DNA from: Fictibacillus sp. BK138
GTDB taxonomy: Bacteria > Bacillota > Bacilli > Bacillales > Fictibacillaceae
Direction: 5' to 3'
Assembly: GCF_004216955.1 (NCBI RefSeq)
Contig: NZ_SGXL01000001.1
Location: forward strand, 1,949,413 to 2,013,412
DNA: 64,000 nt
Shown here in pieces: positions 48,221 through 56,277 of the stretch; position 1 is the stretch's first letter, and every line of letters begins with the position of its first letter. The position numbers were made by a program, and so were the translations under genes. Under the pieces are notes generated by a model. It had not been told where the DNA came from. It saw only the letters and a list, made by a program, of their open reading frames with translations, and did not search any database.

Positions 48221-48976
48221 TCAAACCCCGCCAAATCTTCTGCCTCGCTGGGCAAACTGTGATACAGCTTCTCGTAAATGATCCTCTGAAAAATCAGGCC
48301 AATAAACTTCAGTAAACCAGAATTCTGAATAAGCCAGCTGCCAAAGCATAAAATTGCTTAATCGCACTTCACCACTCGTACGGATTAGTAGGTCTGGATC
48401 ACTCAGCCCATACGTCATTAGATGATTTTCAATAGTAGTTTCATTTATTTGAGAGGGATCGAGTGTTCCATTTTTAATTTCCGTCCCAATTGCTTTGACG
48501 GCAGCGGTGATTTCATCTCTGCTCCCATAATTCAACGCAAAGTTCAGAATCAACCCTGTATTACTTTCGGTTTGGCTGATCGCTTGATCGACTGCCTTAA
48601 CAGTATGTATGGGCAGCAATTCCTTTTTACCCATTATTCTCACTTGTACATTCTCTTTAATCAAATCTGGCAAAAACGTGTTCAGAAATTCACCAGGAAG
48701 CTTCATAAGGAAATCAACTTCCTCACGAGGTCTTTTCCAGTTTTCAGTTGAAAAAGCATATAGAGTAAGAACTTTAATTCCGATTCTATTCGCTTCTTTT
48801 ACAATCTTCCTGACGGTTTTCATGCCTTCATGATGGCCAGCGATTCGCGGCAAAGCTCTTTTTCTAGCCCAGCGGCCATTTCCATCCATAATTATTGCAA
48901 CATGTGATGGAATATTATCGTCAAGATCCCATTTCTTTTCATGACTTTTTTTTCTAAAGAAAAGCTTGTCAAGCAT
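48221..48976 (-). CDS. uppS: Undecaprenyl diphosphate synthase
   Basis: The 251-residue cis-prenyltransferase makes the C55 carrier lipid for cell-wall precursors. Signature IIMDGNGRWAR with the catalytic Asp near residue 31 and the DLLIRTSGEVRLSNFMLWQLAYSE region are present. It is the first gene of uppS-cdsA-dxr-rseP-proS-polC and follows the frr terminator. I found no convincing -35/-10 pair in the 144 bases ahead of it. Confidence 0.97.
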   Translation of the reverse strand: MLDKLFFRKKSHEKKWDLDDNIPSHVAIIMDGNGRWARKRALPRIAGHHEGMKTVRKIVKEANRIGIKVLTLYAFSTENWKRPREEVDFLMKLPGEFLNTFLPDLIKENVQVRIMGKKELLPIHTVKAVDQAISQTESNTGLILNFALNYGSRDEITAAVKAIGTEIKNGTLDPSQINETTIENHLMTYGLSDPDLLIRTSGEVRLSNFMLWQLAYSEFWFTEVYWPDFSEDHLREAVSQFAQRGRRFGGV

Positions 48977-49120
48977 GTATAAGCCTCCATCTTTTCAGAC
49001 TACTTAAAGAAACCATCGGCTATTAGATGAATATAATCAGCCCGGTCAGGATCTCTATAATGCTGAAATCAACAATTCGACAGGATTTCCTTTTTCCTGC
49101 CTGCGCGTTGATATAGTCTA

Positions 49121-49152
49121 ATAAAAAAGCCCCCTTTATAGAGGGCTTTTTT
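49121..49152 (-). terminator. Intrinsic terminator of frr
   Basis: An A-run/AGCCC...GGGCT/T-run hairpin (about 49123-49132 and 49143-49152) has T runs on both strands. It lies after the frr stop and ends the rpsB-tsf-pyrH-frr group. Confidence 0.85.
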
Positions 49153-49176
49153 TATTTAATTGTACATGGAAAAGCT

Positions 49177-49734
49177 TTATACTTCCATGATTTCTTTTTC
49201 TTTATTTGAACTTACAGAGTCAACCTCAGCTGTATACTTATCAGTAAGCTTTTGAACATCATCGTTGTAGCGGCGAAGTTCATCTTCTGTGATCTCTGCT
49301 TCTTTTTCAAGTTTCTTTAAGTCATCGTTTGCATCACGGCGAATGTTGCGAAGTGCAACTTTTGCTTCTTCTGCAAATTTCTTAACTAATTTAACTAGTT
49401 CTTTTCTTCTTTCTTCCGTAAGGGCCGGAATAGCAATACGGATCACTTGACCGTCATTTGATGGAGTAAGACCAAGATCAGACTTTAAGATCGCCTTTTC
49501 GATATCACCCATGGCCGTTTTATCATAAGGCTGGATCACTAATAGTCTTGCTTCCGGAGTCGTTACACCTGCTAATTGATTAATTGGAGTCGGTGTACCA
49601 TAATAATCAACTTGAACTCTGTCTAATAATGAAGGATTTGCTCTTCCTGCACGAAGAGTAGAGTATTCACGTCTTAATGCTCCGATTGCTTTTTGCATCT
49701 TTTCTTCAGCTTGAGTTAAAACTTCTTTAGCCAT
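49177..49734 (-). CDS. frr: Ribosome recycling factor
   Basis: The 185-residue two-domain RRF ([34 protein letters not shown] region) splits post-termination ribosomes with EF-G. Its start directly abuts the pyrH stop, with the ribosome binding site inside the end of pyrH, so the two are translationally coupled. Confidence 0.97.
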   Translation of the reverse strand: MAKEVLTQAEEKMQKAIGALRREYSTLRAGRANPSLLDRVQVDYYGTPTPINQLAGVTTPEARLLVIQPYDKTAMGDIEKAILKSDLGLTPSNDGQVIRIAIPALTEERRKELVKLVKKFAEEAKVALRNIRRDANDDLKKLEKEAEITEDELRRYNDDVQKLTDKYTAEVDSVSSNKEKEIMEV

Positions 49735-50460
49735 CTAGTTTTTCCCCCTTATAACTGTTCCAATTTTTTCGCCCGCGACAGCACGCTTAATGTTTCCTTC
49801 TTCCATGATCGAGAAGACAACTAAAGGAATATCATTATCCATACATAAAGACGAAGCTGTTGTATCCATTACAGCTAAACCGTCTTTTAACAGATCTAGA
49901 TATGATAACGTTGTATATTTTACCGCGTTTTCATCCAGTTTTGGATCAGCTGAATAAACACCATCAACATTATTCTTAGCCATCAAAATAACTTCTGCTT
50001 CGATCTCAGCCGCTCTAAGTGCTGCAGTAGTATCTGTAGAGAAATAAGGATTCCCTGTTCCTGCTGCAAAAATAACTACACGCTTTTTTTCAAGGTGACG
50101 AATGGCTTTTCTTCTGATATAAGGTTCTGCAACCTGTCGCATTTCAATTGATGTCTGTACTCTTGTTTGAACCCCGATATTTTCAAGACTGTCTTGAAGA
50201 GCCAATGAATTCATCACAGTAGCAAGCATGCCCATGTAATCTGCAGATGCACGGTCCATACCCATCTCGCTGCCTGTTTTTCCGCGCCATAGGTTTCCAC
50301 CACCTACAACTACAGCAACTTCTACATCTAATTCTACAATTTCTTTCACTTGCTCAGCTATGGATTGAACAATCTTTGGATCGATTCCAGATGTTTGTTC
50401 ACCAGCTAGCGCTTCTCCGCTAAGTTTCAAGACGACTCGTTTATATTTTGAAGTAGTCAT
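49735..50460 (-). CDS. pyrH: UMP kinase
   Basis: The 241-residue amino-acid-kinase-fold enzyme phosphorylates UMP. The KLSGEALAG start, [11 protein letters not shown] and the [11 protein letters not shown] motifs are present. The ATG at 50460 follows GGAGGG and gives [15 protein letters not shown]; in-frame starts further up lie in the ribosome binding site. It follows tsf after a terminator and repeat copy 6. Confidence 0.96.
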   Translation of the reverse strand: MTTSKYKRVVLKLSGEALAGEQTSGIDPKIVQSIAEQVKEIVELDVEVAVVVGGGNLWRGKTGSEMGMDRASADYMGMLATVMNSLALQDSLENIGVQTRVQTSIEMRQVAEPYIRRKAIRHLEKKRVVIFAAGTGNPYFSTDTTAALRAAEIEAEVILMAKNNVDGVYSADPKLDENAVKYTTLSYLDLLKDGLAVMDTTASSLCMDNDIPLVVFSIMEEGNIKRAVAGEKIGTVIRGKN

Positions 50461-50496
50461 TTGTCCCTCCATCACCTAAAAAAATGTATTTAATTA

Positions 50497-50668
50497 AGGC
50501 TGTAATTTTCGTACTCTTCGCTGCTTTTGAAAGTGGTTGATTTCCGTTTCAGGTACTCGCTTTCCGCGGGGCATGCGGTGAGCCACTTGCCGCTTCGCGC
50601 CTTTAAGTGTCTCACCTGACTGCTCGTCCCGCAGGAGTCTCGTACCTTACACTTCAATCAACCAATCT
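50497..50668 (+). repeat. Palindromic intergenic repeat, short form (copy 6)
   Basis: It begins with AGGCTG at 50497; the core (50530-50665) has GGTTGATTTCCG and AATCAACC ends. The hairpin arms read CACTT/AAGTG instead of CTCCT/AGGAG, a double compensated change, and an outer helix reads GGTAC/GTACC. It lies past the tsf terminator and 37 bases ahead of pyrH; together with the terminator it accounts for the 330-base gap. Confidence 0.88.
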
Positions 50669-50745
50669 ATGAAGTCGATTAAAAATGATTAATAGCAACC
50701 ATCTTTTTAGTAAGATGAAACCTTAATTATCCAAGGTTATTTCTG

Positions 50746-50782
50746 TAAAAAAAGAGGAACACAACGTGCTCCCCTTTTTTAA
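50746..50782 (-). terminator. Intrinsic terminator of tsf
   Basis: AAAAAAGGGGA (50782-50772 on the minus strand) pairs with TCCTCTTTTTT, with one G-T pair and a loop of about 11 bases, ending in a T run. It lies right after the tsf stop. Confidence 0.8.
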
Positions 50783-50792
50783 ATCATTGTGC

Positions 50793-51671
50793 TTACTTTT
50801 TCACTTGAGACATTACTTCTTCAGCGAAGTTGTCTTCACGCTTTTCAAGACCTTCTCCAACTTCAAAACGAACGAAGGCTTTAACAGTAGCACCTTTGGA
50901 AGCTACATATTTACCTACTTTTTGGTCTGGATCTTTAATGAAAGATTGATCGTTTAAGCAGATATCTTCGAAGTACTTTCCAAGACGTCCTTCAACCATT
51001 TTAGCAACGATGTTTTCAGGCTTGCCTTCGTTAAGAGCTTGCTCAGTCAACACTTTGCGCTCGCGAGAAACTTCTTCTTCACTAACTTCATCACGAGAGA
51101 TATACTTAGGGTTTACAGCTGCTACGTGCATTGCTACATCTTTAGCAACTTCTTCGTCAGTTGTTCCTTCAACTACAGAAAGAACACCGATTCTTCCACC
51201 CATGTGCAAGTATGCACCAAACGCTGCGTTTTCACCTTTTTTCAAGATTTCAAAACGGCGAAGCGTGATCTTCTCACCAATCTTAGCGATTGCACTGTTA
51301 ATATAGTCATTAACTGTAGTGCCGTTGTAATCAGAAGCTAATGCATCTTCAACAGAAGCTGGTTCTGTAGCTAGTAAGTGGTTTCCTAATTCAGAGATAA
51401 GACTCTTGAAGTTTTCGTTTTTAGCAACGAAATCTGTTTCAGAGTTTACTTCTAGAATAATCGCTTTGTCACCATCAACGATAACAGAAGTTAAACCTTC
51501 TGCTGCAATACGGTCAGCTTTTTTAGCTGCTTTAGCGATTCCTTTTTCACGAAGGTAGTCAACTGCTGCCTCCATGTTTCCGTCTGTTTCAGTTAGTGCT
51601 TTTTTACAATCCATCATACCTGCGCCAGTCTTCTCACGCAATTCTTTAACCATTTGAGCTGTAATAGCCAT
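50793..51671 (-). CDS. tsf: Translation elongation factor Ts
   Basis: The 292-residue EF-Tu nucleotide exchange factor has the UBA-like N-terminal domain ([18 protein letters not shown]), the TDFVAKN motif, and the C-terminal module. A strong AGGAGG site precedes it. It lies downstream of rpsB, but a terminator and repeat copy 7 lie between. Confidence 0.97.
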   Translation of the reverse strand: MAITAQMVKELREKTGAGMMDCKKALTETDGNMEAAVDYLREKGIAKAAKKADRIAAEGLTSVIVDGDKAIILEVNSETDFVAKNENFKSLISELGNHLLATEPASVEDALASDYNGTTVNDYINSAIAKIGEKITLRRFEILKKGENAAFGAYLHMGGRIGVLSVVEGTTDEEVAKDVAMHVAAVNPKYISRDEVSEEEVSRERKVLTEQALNEGKPENIVAKMVEGRLGKYFEDICLNDQSFIKDPDQKVGKYVASKGATVKAFVRFEVGEGLEKREDNFAEEVMSQVKK

Positions 51672-51712
51672 GTGTTTTGCCTCCTTGTGTGATATGTAGT
51701 ACTTTTTTAATT

Positions 51713-51878
51713 AGGCTGTTTTAACAAGTTGCTTTTAAAGTAGTTGATTCCCGTTTTAGGATGCTCGCTTTCCGCGGGGCGTGCGGAGAGCCTCCTTGGT
51801 GCTTTGCACCATTAGGAGTCTCTCCTGTCCCGCTGATCCCGCAGGAGTCTCGCACCTTGCACTCCAATCAACTTGTCA
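51713..51878 (+). repeat. Palindromic intergenic repeat, short form (copy 7)
   Basis: It begins with AGGCTGTTTT at 51713; the core (51742-51875) has GTTGATT and AATCAAC ends. The hairpin arms read GGAGAG/CTCTCC and GGTGC/GCACC, covarying with GGTGAG/CTCACC and GGCGC/GCGCC in other copies; the enclosing helix is GCGGGG/TCCCGC. It lies between the rpsB terminator and tsf. Confidence 0.9.
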
Positions 51879-51918
51879 AAGAAGAGAATATAAAGTCCGT
51901 AAGCAACGAGCTTTTACA

Positions 51919-51958
51919 TTAAAAAGGGTGATAAAGGGTCATCCCCTCTACCACCCTT
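51919..51958 (-). terminator. Terminator between rpsB and tsf
   Basis: A two-tier hairpin (AAGGGTG/CACCCTT outside, AGGG/CCCT inside) is followed on the minus strand by TTTTTAA. It follows the rpsB stop by about 20 bases. tsf expression then depends on readthrough or on a promoter within or after repeat copy 7. Confidence 0.85.
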
Positions 51959-51977
51959 GAGCATTCCATTAAATTAA

Positions 51978-52703
51978 TTAAGCAGTTGTTTCTTCTTCAG
52001 CAGCTTCTGCTGTTTCTTCTCCGCCTTGGTTAGCTTCGATGATAGCATCAGCCATTTTTCCAGTTAGAAGTTTAACTGCACGGATAGCATCGTCGTTACC
52101 AGGGATAACGTGGTCAACTTCATCCGGGTCACAGTTAGTATCAACAATAGCAATGATCGGAATGTTTAATTTACGAGCTTCAGCAATCGCAATACGCTCT
52201 TTACGAGGGTCAACAACGAATAATGCATCAGGAAGCTTGTTCATTTCTTTAATTCCGCCTAGGAACTTTTCAAGACGTTCCATTTCTTTTTTAAGAAGGA
52301 TTACTTCTTTCTTCGGAAGCACATCAAAAGTACCGTCTTCCTGCATTTTTTCAAGATCCTTCAAACGGTTGATACGCTTGCGGATTGTACCGAAGTTTGT
52401 TAATGTTCCACCCAACCAGCGTTGGTTGATGTAGTACATGTCAGAACGTTCAGCTTCTTCCTTCACTGAATCTTGAGCTTGTTTTTTAGTACCAACGAAA
52501 AGAATCTTTCCGCCGTCTGCTGCGATGTTACGCATAACATTGTAGCATTCTTCTACTTTCTTTACCGTCTTTTGAAGATCGATAATGTAGATACCGTTTC
52601 TTTCTGTGAAAATGTAACGAGACATTTTCGGATTCCAACGGCGAGTCTGATGACCAAAGTGTACACCAGCTTCTAACAATTGTTTCATTGAAATTACTGC
52701 CAT
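51978..52703 (-). CDS. rpsB: 30S ribosomal protein S2
   Basis: The 241-residue S2 protein begins [19 protein letters not shown]; the FVGTKKQAQ and [11 protein letters not shown] regions are typical. The ATG at 52703 follows AGGAGG by 7 bases; an upstream frame to 52742 lies in the leader. It has its own sigma-A promoter and a structured leader, so it is separated from swrB. Confidence 0.97.
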   Translation of the reverse strand: MAVISMKQLLEAGVHFGHQTRRWNPKMSRYIFTERNGIYIIDLQKTVKKVEECYNVMRNIAADGGKILFVGTKKQAQDSVKEEAERSDMYYINQRWLGGTLTNFGTIRKRINRLKDLEKMQEDGTFDVLPKKEVILLKKEMERLEKFLGGIKEMNKLPDALFVVDPRKERIAIAEARKLNIPIIAIVDTNCDPDEVDHVIPGNDDAIRAVKLLTGKMADAIIEANQGGEETAEAAEEETTA

Positions 52704-52743
52704 AATGGCACCTCCTAGGTTTTTTTCCTCCGTTTGTTTCACC

Positions 52744-52786
52744 TTTGAACAATAACTGCATTTTTAGCAGCACCACATTGTTCAAA
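52744..52786 (-). promoter_or_regulatory. Structured rpsB leader (candidate S2 autoregulatory element)
   Basis: A perfect 10-bp stem TTTGAACAAT/ATTGTTCAAA encloses a second hairpin CTGC-TAAAAAT-GCAG. It lies 41 bases ahead of the rpsB start and inside the transcript predicted from the promoter at 52848-52819. It has no T tract, so it is unlikely to be a terminator. A role in feedback by S2 is inferred. Confidence 0.5.
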
Positions 52787-52818
52787 TCCGCAAACGTGTG
52801 TGATTAACACCGAGAAAT

Positions 52819-52848
52819 AATATAACATATTTCGCGTAATTTCCGCAA
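52819..52848 (-). promoter_or_regulatory. Sigma-A promoter of rpsB
   Basis: On the minus strand, TTGCGG (52848-52843) and TATATT (52824-52819) are spaced by 18 bases, in the gap between swrB and rpsB. Confidence 0.6.
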
Positions 52849-52862
52849 GTCATTTTGGCATG

Positions 52863-53318
52863 TTAAGAATAAAATTTTAAAAGTAGCTCAACTTCGCCTT
52901 TTCCTCTGTTCATCATTTTAGCTATTTGCTCTGCATTATAACCTTGCTTGGCTAAAATAATCACCTTATTTGTAACAGGTGTTGATTTTGATTCAATATG
53001 TACTTCATCATCTTCTTCGTTATTTTCTTCATTAATAGTATTATTGTTTATGGATTCAATTCCTTTTTTAATTGGCTTTTCATGAATTTCCTGTCTATCA
53101 TGCTTATTTTTGCTGTTGAGGTCAGAGATCAGTTTGTAAAGCTGCTCATTCTCGTATCGCATCTCCTGTGAAAAAAGCTCCAGCAGCTCTTCGATATGAT
53201 CTGTTGATTCAGCATTTTTATGATTCTCATCGATCTTTTTCCAAAGTAAATATATAAAATATATACAGACAACATTTAAAAGTAAGCTAATAATTATAAT
53301 ACCTGTCACAGCTTTCAC
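52863..53318 (-). CDS. swrB: SwrB-like membrane protein (YlxL)
   Basis: A 151-residue protein with one N-terminal transmembrane helix (about 4-24), a hydrophilic coiled-coil-prone middle and a C-terminal AEQIAKMMNRGKGEVELLLKFYS helix-turn-helix-like end, as in SwrB. In B. subtilis SwrB activates flagellar basal-body/type III export maturation and sigma-D-dependent swarming. It is the last gene of the fla/che operon, next to rpsB as in B. subtilis. Identification rests on position, size and topology. Confidence 0.78.
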   Translation of the reverse strand: MKAVTGIIIISLLLNVVCIYFIYLLWKKIDENHKNAESTDHIEELLELFSQEMRYENEQLYKLISDLNSKNKHDRQEIHEKPIKKGIESINNNTINEENNEEDDEVHIESKSTPVTNKVIILAKQGYNAEQIAKMMNRGKGEVELLLKFYS

Positions 53319-53591
53319 CTATCCTGAATAATCAATTTCCTGTCCTTTAAACGGATGCATAGCAGACCGCTGGGTGGATTTACTTGTATTGTTTTCTCCC
53401 GTATGCAGCGTACTATTGTCTGTCCGTTCTTTTGCAGAGACCTTTTTGGATTCAGTAATTTGTTTTTTTCTATCTTGGTCTATAAGGTGTGCTTGTTGAA
53501 TCATGCCTTTTTGTGCTAGTTCAGCCGCTGTTTTTCCAGCATCCATTGTTCGTGGAATCGCTACTTGAAGCTCTATTAATTTCAAGCTCAT
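53319..53591 (-). CDS. Small hydrophilic protein of unknown function in the fla/che operon
   Basis: A 90-residue protein (MSLKLIELQVAIPRTMDAGKTA start, ending HPFKGQEIDYSG). The N-terminal third looks helical, the middle is Ser/Thr/Lys/Asn-rich and probably disordered, and the end has an aromatic DYSG motif. It lies between the FapA-like gene and swrB with no gap, its stop directly abutting the swrB start, so it is co-translated. I have seen similar small genes near sigD in bacilli but cannot name it. Confidence 0.75.
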   Translation of the reverse strand: MSLKLIELQVAIPRTMDAGKTAAELAQKGMIQQAHLIDQDRKKQITESKKVSAKERTDNSTLHTGENNTSKSTQRSAMHPFKGQEIDYSG

Positions 53592-53607
53592 ATTCTACAC
53601 CCATTCT

Positions 53608-54975
53608 TTATAAGGAATATATTTTTATTTCTTTCTCTTCCATATAAACTTTTGCTGACTGGAAAGGAGACTGAACGATTCGTTTATATTTCCCCATACT
53701 GATTTCTACATTTGGATGCAACGTTCCTTTAATGATGACATGAGACGAGTGACTTTGCTCATTTGAAGCAAAGTTATTTTTCTCCATATATAGTTCTGAT
53801 AATTTAGCAGCAGTCTGATTGATCGTATTGTCTATTTTGCTGACCGTTCCCTGATCTAATCTATTGCTATTACCCGCCTGTCTGACCAAAGCATCTTTTA
53901 GCTGCTGCAGTTTTTCTAGATTCAACTGCAATTCTTTAATTTTTTCATCACCAGCAAATGATTGATTAGGTTGCTTTTCATTTTGTTTCATATATATCAA
54001 CGTTTTTGAATACGTCTCATTTCCTATTTCATTAGCAGTTATCATGTTTTCAGCAGTACATGTGCCGCCTGCTATATTTCCTTTTCCGCTTATGCAAACG
54101 ATGTTTTTGCCTGCCTCACAGTTACTGTGCAGAATAGATTGGGCCACTTCGATATTTTCACCAGCCATTATATTACCTTGGTTAATATACAGACTAGTAA
54201 AATTCCCTCTGCACCTTATAGACCCTTTACCTTGACCAAGAACTCCTCCACCTACTACAATATTGCCGGCAGCTACGATCTCTGCAGCTTCGACTAATCC
54301 TTCTATCCTCACATCACCTTGTGCATTAATTTTAAAACCAGAAGGGACATCCCCTGTAACATGGACATTCCCAACAAAATCAATGTGACCTGTTTTTAAC
54401 GACAGATCTCCGTCTACTCTATAAACAGGATAAACATTTACACAGTTTGATCGATAACTTACTTCTCCACTGGCTGCTGCATAAATACCTAAATTCTCTT
54501 CATTAAATACGGTGTTCTCTCCATTTTTAACTCTTAAGTCTTTCCCTCTTTTGGCTGGGATCGGTTCACCAAAGACGGTAATACCAGGTGTTCCTTCAGT
54601 AGCTTCACGTTTTCGCGCTATAAGCTGTCCGAATGATACAGTCGGGATAATGAAAAGACGCTTGAAATCAACCTTCTCATTTTCGGAATTATTTTTGATT
54701 ATATCCGCATCTGCAGCAGGTATTAATTTTGCAGGTTCACCATGAACAGGCAGTCTCCCTTTAGCTATTTCGATCTGAGAGTGATTGGTATCATTATTTA
54801 CCGCAACTTTACGAATTACATCACTTTGTAAGCCATACTTAATTCCTTTAGAATGAATCCAGGTGGTTAGACGATCAAAGGTTACTTCTTCAGGATTAAT
54901 TTCAACGTCGCTCTTTTTGACTAGAATAGCTATCGTTTCTTTTTCTAATAGTTTTATATTGAACCACTGATCCAT
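53608..54975 (-). CDS. FapA/DUF342-family protein
   Basis: The 455-residue protein has a variable N-terminal domain, then a beta-helix region rich in hydrophobic/Gly repeats (GNIVVGGGVLGQGKGSIRCRG style, about 190-310) and a C-terminal coiled coil (about 325-400). DUF342 proteins are called flagellar assembly protein A, but the role in Bacillus is poorly defined. It lies between sigD and the 90-residue gene; B. subtilis lacks a gene at this place. Confidence 0.85.
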   Translation of the reverse strand: MDQWFNIKLLEKETIAILVKKSDVEINPEEVTFDRLTTWIHSKGIKYGLQSDVIRKVAVNNDTNHSQIEIAKGRLPVHGEPAKLIPAADADIIKNNSENEKVDFKRLFIIPTVSFGQLIARKREATEGTPGITVFGEPIPAKRGKDLRVKNGENTVFNEENLGIYAAASGEVSYRSNCVNVYPVYRVDGDLSLKTGHIDFVGNVHVTGDVPSGFKINAQGDVRIEGLVEAAEIVAAGNIVVGGGVLGQGKGSIRCRGNFTSLYINQGNIMAGENIEVAQSILHSNCEAGKNIVCISGKGNIAGGTCTAENMITANEIGNETYSKTLIYMKQNEKQPNQSFAGDEKIKELQLNLEKLQQLKDALVRQAGNSNRLDQGTVSKIDNTINQTAAKLSELYMEKNNFASNEQSHSSHVIIKGTLHPNVEISMGKYKRIVQSPFQSAKVYMEEKEIKIYSL

Positions 54976-54987
54976 TCATCTAACCCC

Positions 54988-55752
54988 TTACATGTATCGT
55001 TGAAGAACCTGCCTGATTCTAAAAAGTGCTTTAGAATGAATTTGAGAAATTCTTGATGTAGATAAACCGAGTACTTGTCCAATCTCGGTCAGCGTTAATT
55101 CCTCAAAATAAAACAAACTTACAACAAGCTGTTCTTTTTCAGATAGTTCTTTAATAACGAGAGCAAGTTCGCCGTGAAGTTCTTCCTGAAGCAAACTGTT
55201 TTCAGGCGTTATTGCTTTTTTATCTTCAATTGTATAGCTTACCTTCTCACGGCTTTCAGTTTCTTTATTCTCTTCATCTATCGATAACACATTAGCCATA
55301 AAGCTTTCGGACATTACAGTAGTTACATCATTTTCTGAAAGACCGAGTTCCTCAGCAACCTCTTTCGCACTTACAGAACGCAGGTTCTCTTGTTCAAGCT
55401 TTTCTATGGCAGCTTCTACTTTTTTTGTTTTTTCGCGAAGACTGCGGGGCAGCCAATCTTCTCTTCGAAGACCATCTAAGATTGCTCCTCGGATTCGAAA
55501 AGAAGCATAAGTATCGAATTTCAAATCGCGCTCTGGCTCAAATTTCTTTAAAGCATCATACAAGCCGAGCATCCCGAGGGACCGGAGTTCATCTTTATTT
55601 ACGCTTTTTGGCAGTCCAACCGATATTCTTTGAACATGATAGTTAACAAGAGGCAAATATGCACGAAGCAATTCGTCACCTGCTTCTCGATCACGGCTAG
55701 TATTCCACTTTTCCCAGCAAGTTTGTTCTTCTACTAAAGATGGCTCCGTCAT
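54988..55752 (-). CDS. sigD: RNA polymerase sigma factor SigD (flagellar, FliA type)
   Basis: The 254-residue sigma-28 family factor has region 2 (ELRSLGMLGLYDALKKFEPERDLKFDTYASFRIRG), region 3 and a region 4 helix-turn-helix (LTLTEIGQVLGLSTSRISQIHSKAL). It directs late flagellar, chemotaxis and autolysin genes. It lies near the end of the fla/che operon. Confidence 0.96.
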   Translation of the reverse strand: MTEPSLVEEQTCWEKWNTSRDREAGDELLRAYLPLVNYHVQRISVGLPKSVNKDELRSLGMLGLYDALKKFEPERDLKFDTYASFRIRGAILDGLRREDWLPRSLREKTKKVEAAIEKLEQENLRSVSAKEVAEELGLSENDVTTVMSESFMANVLSIDEENKETESREKVSYTIEDKKAITPENSLLQEELHGELALVIKELSEKEQLVVSLFYFEELTLTEIGQVLGLSTSRISQIHSKALFRIRQVLQRYM

Positions 55753-55788
55753 GGTAATCCTCCTCGTTTTATTACCGATTGTCTCGGT

Positions 55789-56277
55789 TCAAATAATTTT
55801 TGTGCCTTTGTTTACTGTTTTAATGGTCAATTGCGAATTTAGCGGATCGAATTCAATTGTTCTCCCGCTGTTTCCCCCGACATCACTCGAAATAAGCGGG
55901 ATACCAAATTGGTTCAGATGAAGTTTTACACTTTCAACGTTTCTTGGACCGATCCTCATCATTTCGCTTCCGGAAGAAAATTGAAACATCTGGGCTCCTC
56001 CCGCTATTTTCGCTTTAATGCTTTTTGCAGAAGCGCCTTTTTTTATAAGCATGTCATATAGAGCGTTTACAGCGGTATCCGCGAATTTTCCTAAATTAGT
56101 TGTATTTGATTTGATCAGAGCAGATTCAGGCAGCATCACATGTGCCATTCCGGCTATTTTTTTGCCTTCATCGTATAAAATAACTCCTACGCAAGAACCA
56201 AGACCTGTTGTTCTTATCGTGTCGGGAGGGGATACGAGGTTGATATCCGCTATCCCAACTTTTATAATTTCACTCAT
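55789..56277 (-). CDS. cheD: Chemoreceptor glutamine deamidase CheD
   Basis: About 162 residues with the catalytic Cys in GLGSCVGV and His in MAHVMLPE. CheD deamidates receptors and binds CheC. The ATG at 56277 overlaps the cheC stop by 8 bases; the longer in-frame start at 56298 lies inside cheC. Confidence 0.94.
   Translation of the reverse strand: MSEIIKVGIADINLVSPPDTIRTTGLGSCVGVILYDEGKKIAGMAHVMLPESALIKSNTTNLGKFADTAVNALYDMLIKKGASAKSIKAKIAGGAQMFQFSSGSEMMRIGPRNVESVKLHLNQFGIPLISSDVGGNSGRTIEFDPLNSQLTIKTVNKGTKII

Noticed and set aside
9118-51878. Repeat copies as CRISPR, attachment sites or transposase-bearing insertion sequences
   Set aside because: Copies are dispersed singly, have no spacers and no open frame for a transposase, and no integrase or phage genes lie near.
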